In this document: one piece after another, positions 42,971 through 50,233 of the stretch
How the letters are laid out: each line of letters begins with the position of its first letter
Numbering within the stretch: the first letter of the stretch is position 1
Source of the DNA: JAQWBS01 sp047975765
GTDB taxonomy: Bacteria; Pseudomonadota; Alphaproteobacteria; RF32; CAG-239
Length of the DNA stretch: 64,000 nucleotides
Assembly: GCA_047975765.1 (NCBI GenBank)
Contig: JBKEEF010000015.1
Span: 21,916-85,915, forward strand
Direction: 5' to 3'
Notes under the pieces: generated by a model
What the model saw: only the letters and a program-made list of their open reading frames with translations
Database searches by the model: none
Told to the model about the DNA's origin: nothing
Program-made: the position numbers and the translations under genes

Positions 42971-43363
42971 ATGGGAGGAACAGAAGCAGCCATTGCTACT
43001 GGAGGTCTAAATACAGCGGCAAAAGTTAATGATATGTATTCTGAACGAAAGGCAAGAACTGCTGAGCTTAAAAATATTAGAGCTCAACAAAGTATTAATG
43101 CCGCTAAAAAGAAGAATATTCTAGAACAGCAACTTGCTCAAAGAAGAGCTAAGGTTGGAAGTATGGGAATATCTTCTTCAGGGTCATCAATGGCAGTGCA
43201 AAATAGAATGGTTTCAGATGCAACAAAGGATATTTCTTATGATGATTATAGTGCAGATGTAGCATATTCAAAAACTTATAATGCTTATCAAGCAAGGCTA
43301 AGATCTCAAATTTTGGGATCTTCAAGTGATGCAACGAGTAACTATGCAAAAACAATTAAATAG
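42971..43363 (+). CDS. Internal-virion-like protein (gp14-type candidate)
   Basis: The 130-residue protein is Ala/Ser-rich, with an Arg/Lys/Gln-rich helix (N-I-L-E-Q-Q-L-A-Q-R-R-A-K) followed by G-S-M-G-I-S-S-S-G-S-S. This combination is common in gp14-like ejection proteins of podoviral prophages. The start has a strong AGGAG site. The next genes expected in a T7-like order (lytic transglycosylase/ejection proteins, tail fibre) are missing. Confidence 0.6.
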   Translation: MGGTEAAIATGGLNTAAKVNDMYSERKARTAELKNIRAQQSINAAKKKNILEQQLAQRRAKVGSMGISSSGSSMAVQNRMVSDATKDISYDDYSADVAYSKTYNAYQARLRSQILGSSSDATSNYAKTIK

Positions 43364-43374
43364 GGAATAATAAA

Positions 43375-43566
43375 ATGCCAAGAACAAAAGAAACATATAT
43401 AGAAAAAAGAAGAAAAGCTTATACTAAAGAAATTCCAATTGAAAATCAATTGGATGCAATTTTGAAGGCTTTTGATATGGTTTTACAAGAAGATGGAAAT
43501 CTACCTTATGAGTTGATTGATATCATTGAAAAGTGGCAAAATATTAAATTTAAATATCCGAAATAA
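43375..43566 (+). CDS. Small hypothetical protein at the end of the phage-like cluster
   Basis: The 63-residue protein is charged and helical (R-T-K-E-T-Y-I-E-K-R-R-K-A). No family was recognised. It has a GGAATAATAAA leader and lies 11 bases after the gp14-like gene, so it is co-transcribed. It is the last gene before a strong terminator and the return to chromosomal genes. Confidence 0.55.
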   Translation: MPRTKETYIEKRRKAYTKEIPIENQLDAILKAFDMVLQEDGNLPYELIDIIEKWQNIKFKYPK

Positions 43567-43575
43567 TTATGTATA

Positions 43576-43604
43576 AAAAGCCTCTCATTTGAGAGGCTTT
43601 TTAT
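43576..43604. terminator. Bidirectional terminator at the right end of the phage-like cluster
   Basis: AAAAAGCCTCTC / GAGAGGCTTTTT with an ATTT loop. It is almost identical to the terminator at 6900. It separates the last phage-like gene from the convergent DUF378 gene. Confidence 0.9.
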
Positions 43605-43610
43605 CTTAAA

Positions 43611-43850
43611 CTATTTCTTTTTATTATCCAATTTTTTGAGAAGATCTGGTTTATAAATTTCTATAACTTTATAAACACCAACTAGACCAATAGCAATATA
43701 GGCAATATTTACAAGGAAGCTAAGTCCAATAAGGGCAAACATATGATGAAGAATATCAACATTGAGTAAGCCTAAAAGCAAGTAATATGCTGTTGCAAAG
43801 GCACAAACGATATTTCCGAATTTTTTAATGAGTTCTTTGATGTTATCCAT
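43611..43850 (-). CDS. DUF378-type small membrane protein
   Basis: The 79-residue protein has two hydrophobic segments and the DUF378 pattern (L-L-L-G-L-L-N-V-D ... A-Y-I-A-I-G-L-V-G-V-Y). Function of the family is unknown. It is convergent with the phage-like cluster and divergent from the ArsR gene. The 43851-44046 gap holds the promoters of both directions. Confidence 0.75.
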   Translation of the reverse strand: MDNIKELIKKFGNIVCAFATAYYLLLGLLNVDILHHMFALIGLSFLVNIAYIAIGLVGVYKVIEIYKPDLLKKLDNKKK

Positions 43851-43967
43851 TTTACTGTCTCCAAATAATAGCGGATTTAAAAATAATACTCTTAAATAGT
43901 ATAACCTAATTTTCTAATATTCAAGGAATTATATATTTTACTAGATAAATTTTTTGCTTTTATCTTC

Positions 43968-44022
43968 TTGACAGTTTTTTTTTTTTAGTCTTACAATTCG
44001 TTATATGGCGAATTGACGAATT
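43968..44022 (+). promoter_or_regulatory. Promoter and ArsR-type operator of the metal-resistance operon
   Basis: TTGACA (43968-43973), 18 bases, then TACAAT (43992-43997). Overlapping the -10 is an inverted repeat CAATTCG (43994-44000) / CGAATTG (44009-44015), plus a third half-site ACGAATT (44016-44022). The palindrome is in the right place for repression by the ArsR-family protein encoded 25 bases downstream. Confidence 0.65.
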
Positions 44023-44046
44023 AAGGTTAATGCTAAAGGAAGAAAA

Positions 44047-44412
44047 ATGATTGATTTTATGAATATAACTAAAGCAATATCAGATAAAAATAGAGTGAGA
44101 ATTGTTGTTGCTCTCCAAAACTCTCCTTTGTGTGTTTGTCAACTAACATCTCTTTTGAAATTAGCTCCATCAACTACTTCTAAGCATATCAAACTTTTAG
44201 AACAAGCTAAGATTATTGAAAGTATCAGAAAAGGAAAGTGGGTTTTTTATAAGATAATAGATGAAAAAAAGAACTCTCTGATTGGAGATTTGATAAGTTT
44301 AATAAATAAAGGTTCATCAAAGATTGATGAAATTCATGAAGACAAAGAAGTTTTAAATAAAATACTCAATGAATATTGTGAAGTTCATCACGAATTTCAT
44401 GGAAAATTATAG
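44047..44412 (+). CDS. ArsR-family metalloregulator
   Basis: The 121-residue protein is a winged-helix repressor that normally releases DNA on binding metal. The metal-sensing motif P-L-C-V-C-Q-L near residue 27, the recognition helix P-S-T-T-S-K-H-I-K-L-L and a His/Cys-rich C-terminal end (E-Y-C-E-V-H-H-E-F-H) are visible. It is 12 bases upstream of a P-type metal ATPase gene, the usual pair. The CVC pair plus C-terminal histidines fit As/Cd/Pb- or Zn-type sensing; the metal is not decided. Confidence 0.88.
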   Translation: MIDFMNITKAISDKNRVRIVVALQNSPLCVCQLTSLLKLAPSTTSKHIKLLEQAKIIESIRKGKWVFYKIIDEKKNSLIGDLISLINKGSSKIDEIHEDKEVLNKILNEYCEVHHEFHGKL

Positions 44413-44424
44413 AAAGGCAATAAA

Positions 44425-46437
44425 ATGGCACATTCTCACAAACATTCTCAAGAAGAACATAAACATCATAAATGTTGCTGTGGTTGTTCACATCAAGAAG
44501 AACATCATCACGAGCATGAGCATCTTCATGAACATGAAGAAAAATGTGAATGCGGACATAATCATACCCATGAAGATGGAGAAGGTTGCGGATGTGGGCA
44601 TAATCATACACATGGTGGTGAAAATGAAAAATGGATTTTAGGTCTGTCAGCTTTTATTTATGTTGTGACACTAATTTATAGCCATTTTTATGATAATAGT
44701 ATTATCACAGATTTGATATATTATTTTTTATATGCTGTTTGTGGTTTTGCGGTGATTAAAGAAGCTTGTTCTTTGGTTTTAAAAAAGGATTTTTTCAACG
44801 AGTTTACGTTGATGTTTATTGCCACCGCAGGCGCTATTTGTATTTCAGAACTTCCAGAAGCTGTAGGTGTGATGCTTTTTTACCGAATTGGTGAGGCATT
44901 ACAGGAATATGCAGCTAATAAATCTCGAAATTCCATTAAAAGCTTGCTAGATTCAAAACCAGAAGAAGCTCATCTGATTGATGGGGAACATATTAGAACC
45001 ATTACAGTTGAAGAAATTTTGATTGGACAAGAATTTCAAGTTAAACAAGGTGAAAGAGTTCCAACAGATTCTGTTGTTGTTCAAGGGGTTTCAAGTCTTG
45101 ACACATCATCAATTACTGGAGAATTTATGCCTGTTTCCGTTGATAAAGGTGATGAAGTTTTAGGTGGAAGTATCAATGTTGGTGAAGTTATTATTGTTAA
45201 AGCTTTGAAAGAGTTTAAGGATACAAGTGTGGCGAGAACAATGGAGTTGGTTGAAAATTCTACAAAGACCAAAGCTCCAACAGAGAAGTTTATTACTAAA
45301 TTTGCTAAAATATATACGCCAATTGTTTTCTTTTTGGCTTTGGCTGTGGCAGTTATTCCACCATTGTTTTTGGATCAAGGATGGGAAACTTGGATTTATC
45401 GTTCATTAGTTATGCTTGTTATTTCTTGTCCTTGTGCTTTGGTTATTTCTATTCCACTCAGCTATTTTGCAAGTATGGGAGCTGCTTCTCGTCAAGGAAT
45501 TCTCATTAAGGGTGGTGTGGTTGTTGATGCGCTAAAAGATATTGATATTATTGCTTTTGACAAAACAGGAACCTTAACAAAAGGAGAACTTTCTATATCA
45601 GAAATCAATGTAGTAGAAGGATATTATAAAGAAAAACTTGAAGATCTTGTTAAGTATATTGAGCAATTTTCATCCCATCCAATTGCTAAAGCAATCATTG
45701 GAACCTCACCAATTAAACATGACGAAAATGCTGAGGTTAAGGAAATTGCAGGTCACGGTTTAGTTGTTAAATCCTTAGAAAATACTTATCTTGCAGGTAA
45801 TGCAAAACTTCTCAATTTATATGAAATCGAATTTGCTCCTTATGATGTTGCTGGAACAGTTATCTATGTGGCAGAAAACAATAAATACTTAGGAAATATT
45901 GTGCTGAATGATACGATCAAAGAAGAAGCTTATTCAATACTTAAAGAGATTAAAGCTCAAAATATTACTTCATATATGCTAACAGGAGATAATGCTCGTT
46001 CGGCGGAATATGTGGCAACAAAAATAGGTGTAGATGTTTTTAAAGCGGAACTTTTACCAGAAGAAAAACTCTATATCATTGAAGAACTCCACAAAGAGGG
46101 TAAAGTCATGTTTGTTGGAGATGGTACAAATGATGCCCCTGTCTTGGCAAATGCTGCTGTTGGTGTTGCTATGGGAGGATTAGGTTCTAAACTGGCAATT
46201 GAAGTTTCTGATGCAGTTATTTTGAATGATGATATCTCTAAAGTGACAAAGCTTTTGAAACTTGCAAAACACACAAACATTATTGTTTGGCAAAATATTT
46301 CACTGGCACTTGGTGTGAAAACTTTATTTATGATTCTCGGTGTAGCTGGTCTTTCCGGACTTTGGGAAGCTGTCTTTGCTGATGTTGGTGTGAGTGTACT
46401 TGCTGTATTGAATTCAATTAGACTCTTAAAAAAATAA
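44425..46437 (+). CDS. Heavy-metal P1B-type ATPase with His/Cys-rich N-terminus
   Basis: This pump exports (or imports) soft metals. The 670-residue protein has the P1B hallmarks: S-C-P-C-A-L-V in the transport helix, D-K-T-G-T-L phosphorylation site, H-P locus (S-S-H-P-I-A), and G-D-G-T-N-D-A-P. The first 70 residues contain a dense His/Cys cluster (H-K-H-H-K-C-C-C-G-C and C-G-H-N-H-T-H repeated) instead of the usual ferredoxin-like HMA domain. This composition and CPC motif fit Zn2+/Cd2+/Pb2+ export (ZntA/CadA type). It is regulated by the ArsR gene upstream. Confidence 0.9.
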   Translation: MAHSHKHSQEEHKHHKCCCGCSHQEEHHHEHEHLHEHEEKCECGHNHTHEDGEGCGCGHNHTHGGENEKWILGLSAFIYVVTLIYSHFYDNSIITDLIYYFLYAVCGFAVIKEACSLVLKKDFFNEFTLMFIATAGAICISELPEAVGVMLFYRIGEALQEYAANKSRNSIKSLLDSKPEEAHLIDGEHIRTITVEEILIGQEFQVKQGERVPTDSVVVQGVSSLDTSSITGEFMPVSVDKGDEVLGGSINVGEVIIVKALKEFKDTSVARTMELVENSTKTKAPTEKFITKFAKIYTPIVFFLALAVAVIPPLFLDQGWETWIYRSLVMLVISCPCALVISIPLSYFASMGAASRQGILIKGGVVVDALKDIDIIAFDKTGTLTKGELSISEINVVEGYYKEKLEDLVKYIEQFSSHPIAKAIIGTSPIKHDENAEVKEIAGHGLVVKSLENTYLAGNAKLLNLYEIEFAPYDVAGTVIYVAENNKYLGNIVLNDTIKEEAYSILKEIKAQNITSYMLTGDNARSAEYVATKIGVDVFKAELLPEEKLYIIEELHKEGKVMFVGDGTNDAPVLANAAVGVAMGGLGSKLAIEVSDAVILNDDISKVTKLLKLAKHTNIIVWQNISLALGVKTLFMILGVAGLSGLWEAVFADVGVSVLAVLNSIRLLKK

Positions 46438-46505
46438 AAATTAAGTCTATTTTAATTTTGCGTGGATTATAAGTAAGTTAAACACATTTTTTGGAGAAAA
46501 AAGTT

Positions 46506-47021
46506 ATGGAAGAAAGTGCATTATTCAAACTCACTCATGGACTTTATATATTAGGAAGCCGAGATGAATCAGGTAGGTTTGTTGGTAGCACTATAGATGC
46601 TGTAATGCAAGTTTCAAATAAACCGCTATATATTGCTGTTTCTTGCCATAATACGTCTTATACCAAGGAAGCAATTGAGAAATGCGGCGAACTGTCCATT
46701 TCTATTCTTGGGTGTAGTGTCAATCCTTTTGTCATTGGTAATTTTGGTTTTCAAAGCAGCCGAACCATTGATAAGTGGAAAAATGTGGAGTTCTTTACTG
46801 AGGATAATTTACCTTTCTTGAAAGAAAATATTGCAATTATCAAAGGAAAAGTATTAAGTAAGGAAGTTCTTGGAACGAACACTTTGTTTATCGTGGAAGT
46901 AACAGATTGCAGAAATACGAAAGAAGAGGGAACAATTACCTATAATGAATATCGCTGCAGTTTTAAGAATGAAGTGTTTAAGGCAATGGAAGACTATCGA
47001 AAATCTTTGGTGAATAAGTAG
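46506..47021 (+). CDS. Flavin reductase-like (flavoredoxin family) protein
   Basis: The protein has about 171 residues and starts at ATG 46506, with GGAGAAA nine bases upstream; the TTG five codons earlier overlaps that site. It matches the FMN-binding flavin reductase family: L-T-H-G-L-Y-I-L near the start, G-S-T-I-D-A-V-M-Q-V-S, P-L-Y-I-A-V-S and a middle S-I-L-G. These proteins pass electrons between rubredoxin/NADH and flavins. The rubredoxin gene 11 bases downstream points to a partnership, as in high-molecular-weight rubredoxins where both domains are fused. Confidence 0.82.
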   Translation: MEESALFKLTHGLYILGSRDESGRFVGSTIDAVMQVSNKPLYIAVSCHNTSYTKEAIEKCGELSISILGCSVNPFVIGNFGFQSSRTIDKWKNVEFFTEDNLPFLKENIAIIKGKVLSKEVLGTNTLFIVEVTDCRNTKEEGTITYNEYRCSFKNEVFKAMEDYRKSLVNK

Positions 47022-47032
47022 AGGAGAGAAAA

Positions 47033-47170
47033 ATGGCTGAAGAAAAAAAACATGTATGCACAGTATGTGGTTGGGAATATGACGGTTCAGAAGGACCATG
47101 GGAAGAACTTCCTGAAGGTTATGTTTGTCCACTCTGTGGCGTCGGTAAAGATTTGTTCAACGAACAATAA
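47033..47170 (+). CDS. Rubredoxin
   Basis: The 45-residue protein is a small iron protein that carries single electrons. Both metal knuckles are present: H-V-C-T-V-C-G-W and Y-V-C-P-L-C-G-V-G-K, with the aromatic Y/W residues of the rubredoxin core and G-P-W-E-E-L-P between them. It is slightly shorter than the usual 52-54 residues. The start is ATG with GAGGAGAG six bases upstream. It follows the flavin reductase gene by 11 bases and ends before a strong terminator. Likely role: electron supply to oxygen- or peroxide-reducing enzymes. Confidence 0.93.
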   Translation: MAEEKKHVCTVCGWEYDGSEGPWEELPEGYVCPLCGVGKDLFNEQ

Positions 47171-47175
47171 AATAT

Positions 47176-47208
47176 AAATGGTTCTTATGAAAATAAGAAC
47201 CATTTTTC
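47176..47208 (+). terminator. Intrinsic terminator after the rubredoxin gene
   Basis: A 13-bp perfect stem, AAATGGTTCTTAT / ATAAGAACCATTT, has a GAAA loop and a T tail. It lies six bases after the rubredoxin stop codon. Confidence 0.9.
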
Positions 47209-47310
47209 ATGTGAGAAATATTTATAATTTATCTCTTATTAATTGAATATTATACATTTCAATGCTAGAATAATAAGGAAGAAGAACCACCACTATTATC
47301 TAAATACAGG

Positions 47311-47658
47311 ATGTGTAATATGCAAAAAAATTCTATATATCTTACTTCACTAATCCTCGCACTTGCCGTTTCTCCTAATAAATCTAATGCTTCTGTCGAT
47401 TTTCAAAATTATACTCCAACTCTAGATAAAGAAAAAATTTCAGGTGCGGAAAGCGCCTATGTTTTGATTTATGAAAAAACGGATGAAGCTAATGCTGATT
47501 TTTCAACTTATGAAAAGCTAACAAATGGAGACTGGAGTAAAGTCTATTACAAATATAGCACATCTATAAAGTCTGGCGTTGTATCTACTCCAATCGTGCA
47601 AAACATGATGCAAACAAAAGAGAGTGTCAATGGGCATTTCATAAATAATACAGAATAA
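47311..47658 (+). CDS. Fragment 1: signal peptide and start of the Pmp-like passenger
   Basis: The 115-residue reading frame has a signal peptide (Y-L-T-S-L-I-L-A-L-A-V then N-K-S-N-A). About 80 residues without repeats follow, then the first repeat G-H-F-I-N-N-T before the frameshift stop inside the duplicated 10-mer. Confidence 0.7.
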   Translation: MCNMQKNSIYLTSLILALAVSPNKSNASVDFQNYTPTLDKEKISGAESAYVLIYEKTDEANADFSTYEKLTNGDWSKVYYKYSTSIKSGVVSTPIVQNMMQTKESVNGHFINNTE

Positions 47659-47663
47659 TACAG
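47644..47663 (+). repeat. 10-bp tandem duplication causing the frameshift
   Basis: AATAATACAG occurs twice in direct tandem. Two copies put the downstream repeats in frame 2; one copy would keep the whole passenger open from the signal peptide. The length (10, not a multiple of 3) makes copy-number change an on/off switch. Confidence 0.9.
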
Positions 47664-47710
47664 CTTCACTTGGTGGTGGAATTTCCAACGCCCCAAATTC
47701 GAATATTGAA

Positions 47711-50191
47711 ATGATTGTTGGAAATTTTATAGGGAATAAAACCAATTCCTCTGGTGGCGGAGTGGCAAACCAATCAAATTCAAAAATTGGTACTATAAAA
47801 GGAAATTTTATTGATAATTTTTCATCAAGTGGTGGTGCTGCTATCTACCAAAATAGTTCGCAAATAGAAACGATTATTGGAGATTTTATTGGAAATTTCT
47901 CATACTCTCCTGGAGGAGCAGTGTCTAGCTCTTATAATTCAAGTATAGGAAGTATAAAGGGAAACTTTATCGGAAACAATTCATACTCCCCTGGTGGCGC
48001 AATTTATAACCAATCAAATAGTCATATCACATTGATTGAGGGAGATTTTATTGGAAATTATACAAATTCTATCGCTGGTGCAATTTATCAGAGCGGTGCG
48101 CAGATAGATGAAATTATTGGAAACTTCATTAATAATTCTGCGATGAGCACTGGAGGTGCAATTGTTAATGAATCTGTCTCTAGAATAGGAAGCATAAAAG
48201 GAAGTTTTATCGGAAATAAGGCGGGTGCACCTGGTGGATCTATCTATAATTATAACAGTGAAATCGGTGCTATAGAAGGTGATTTTATTAAGAATACGTC
48301 CACATATCATGGAGGATTTTTGTATAATGATAGTTCTAATATAAGTACAATAAAAGGAAATTTCATTTCAAATACTTCAGGGGTTGATGGTGGTGCCATA
48401 AATCAAACAGGTTCTCAAAAAAAATCTACAATAACATCTATTGTTGGTAGTTTTTATGATAACAGTTCTGCTCACTTGGGGGGAGCTATTTATCAATATC
48501 GTTCAGAAATTGGCAGCATAACAGGAGATTTTATTGGAAATCATACTGGCTTATCAGGAGGGGCAATTTATAGTACCGAATCAAAGATTGGAACCATAAA
48601 AGGTAACTTTATAAATAATTACGCTTCTGGTTTGGATGCAAAAGCAGGTGCAATTGATAATTATGGGGTTTCAAATATTGATAAAATAGAAGGTATATTT
48701 GATGGAAATTATGTACATTTAATAAAAAATGGTTCATCCACTGATTATGCAAATGGTGGTGCAATTTATAACCATGGAACAACAAAAATAAATAGCATAA
48801 TTGGATATTTTCACAACAACAGAATTTTGAGTGAAAGTAATGGGCAAGGTGGTGCTATAAACAATGCTGATGGTTCAAGCATAGAAAGTTTAGATGCAAG
48901 TTTCCTCAAAAATTATGTAATTTCGGCTGAGGATTCTTATGGAGGTGCTATTTCCAATGCAAGTGGTGGAAATATTTCTTCCTTAAAAGGAAGTTTTGTT
49001 GAAAACTATATAGAAGGAAAGTCTACACGGGGTGGGGCAATTCATAATGGTTCAGGTTCAGATATAGATTCATTGAAAGGTAATTTTATTAATAATTCAG
49101 CAAAATCAGTTATCCGTGCTCAAGGAGGTGCAATTTCTAATCAATCAAACAGTAAGATTACTTTGATTGAAGGGGATTTTATTGGTAACTATGTTTCAAG
49201 TTCGATAACAAACAATTTAAATAATGCTTCACAAGGAGGAGCTATCTTTAATTCAGAAGGTAGCAAGATGACGATTTCCGGAGATTTTGTTGGTAACTAT
49301 ATAAAAGTATCAGGAACGGAGGCGGAAGGCGGGGCAATTTATAACAATTTTGGTTCTACTTTCACATTAAAGACATTACCAACTAAGAAAAATATTTTGA
49401 TTGAGAATAACTATATCATCACAAATGCAGGTACAGCTCTAGAAAATAAAAAATTAGAATCAATTTATTTGGGAAATTATGATTCAATAATCAATTTTGA
49501 TACGCAGGTGGATTCCTCTATTAATGTGAGAGATCCAATCAGAAGTGCAAAGAATAACTTTAATGGTAAAGTAGAAGTAAACAAAACAGGTAAGGGAACT
49601 CTTTACTTGTGGGGTGATAATAGTGAATATTATGGAGATTTGAATATTAATGATGGAACTTTTTATGCAATGTTCGATGATGTTCAAGATAAAATCAACG
49701 ATGGAGCAGGGCAAAGATTGACATTCAATATAAGCAATGCAACAGTTCATTTTGATAATGGCACTGTTTTTAGACCTAAAGTATCTTCAACACAAATTGC
49801 AAATATTGGAAATGGAACAACTGTCACAGGTGTGTCTCAGCTTCGTCCGTATAATGTTTCTTCATTGAATACAGGTATACATAGCTATAATGTTGATTAT
49901 AGTATGTTCCAAGGCTTTGAAAGTGACTTGTTAAAGGTTGATAGTCAAAATGGAACAACAGACATTGTGATTAAAAGAGATTTAGCTGGTTACAATGGCT
50001 TAACAGCTTTTGCAGATATTTATCGTAAGCGAAAAGACTTAAGTCAAACAGATCGTGAAATGTATGACGATATTTATTATAATGGCAAGGTAACTGCTTC
50101 AGAAAAAGAAAAACTAAACACGGTTTCTGGTGAAGATACAAAGGCTTTTCAAGAACTTCATAAGGCAAGTATTAGACAGTTCAATCGCTAA
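47711..50191 (+). CDS. Fragment 2: Pmp-like repeat passenger
   Basis: The reading frame is open from 47645; the first ATG is at 47711. Regular repeats of the form G-(N/D)-F-I-G-N-x5-G-G-A-I-Y-N-x-S-x-S-x-I-x-x-I run to about residue 560, predicted to form a beta-helix. A non-repeat region (G-K-G-T-L-Y-L-W-G-D-N-S and similar) follows, of the type that leads into autotransporter linkers. The TAA at 50189 replaces what was probably a CAA or other sense codon before I-S-S-R-I-Q-N-K. Confidence 0.8.
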   Translation: MIVGNFIGNKTNSSGGGVANQSNSKIGTIKGNFIDNFSSSGGAAIYQNSSQIETIIGDFIGNFSYSPGGAVSSSYNSSIGSIKGNFIGNNSYSPGGAIYNQSNSHITLIEGDFIGNYTNSIAGAIYQSGAQIDEIIGNFINNSAMSTGGAIVNESVSRIGSIKGSFIGNKAGAPGGSIYNYNSEIGAIEGDFIKNTSTYHGGFLYNDSSNISTIKGNFISNTSGVDGGAINQTGSQKKSTITSIVGSFYDNSSAHLGGAIYQYRSEIGSITGDFIGNHTGLSGGAIYSTESKIGTIKGNFINNYASGLDAKAGAIDNYGVSNIDKIEGIFDGNYVHLIKNGSSTDYANGGAIYNHGTTKINSIIGYFHNNRILSESNGQGGAINNADGSSIESLDASFLKNYVISAEDSYGGAISNASGGNISSLKGSFVENYIEGKSTRGGAIHNGSGSDIDSLKGNFINNSAKSVIRAQGGAISNQSNSKITLIEGDFIGNYVSSSITNNLNNASQGGAIFNSEGSKMTISGDFVGNYIKVSGTEAEGGAIYNNFGSTFTLKTLPTKKNILIENNYIITNAGTALENKKLESIYLGNYDSIINFDTQVDSSINVRDPIRSAKNNFNGKVEVNKTGKGTLYLWGDNSEYYGDLNINDGTFYAMFDDVQDKINDGAGQRLTFNISNATVHFDNGTVFRPKVSSTQIANIGNGTTVTGVSQLRPYNVSSLNTGIHSYNVDYSMFQGFESDLLKVDSQNGTTDIVIKRDLAGYNGLTAFADIYRKRKDLSQTDREMYDDIYYNGKVTASEKEKLNTVSGEDTKAFQELHKASIRQFNR

Positions 50192-50233
50192 ATTTCTTCT
50201 CGAATTCAAAACAAGGATTGCCCAAGTTGTGGT

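Noticed and set aside
33450..43900. Attachment-site direct repeats flanking the phage-like cluster
   Set aside because: No convincing direct repeat of 12 bases or more was found at the borders by eye, and no integrase or tRNA target is present.
47700..49400. Possible CRISPR or minisatellite because of regular repeats
   Set aside because: The repeats are protein-level (GGAI/FxxN), vary in length and DNA sequence, have no conserved spacer structure and are in one reading frame.
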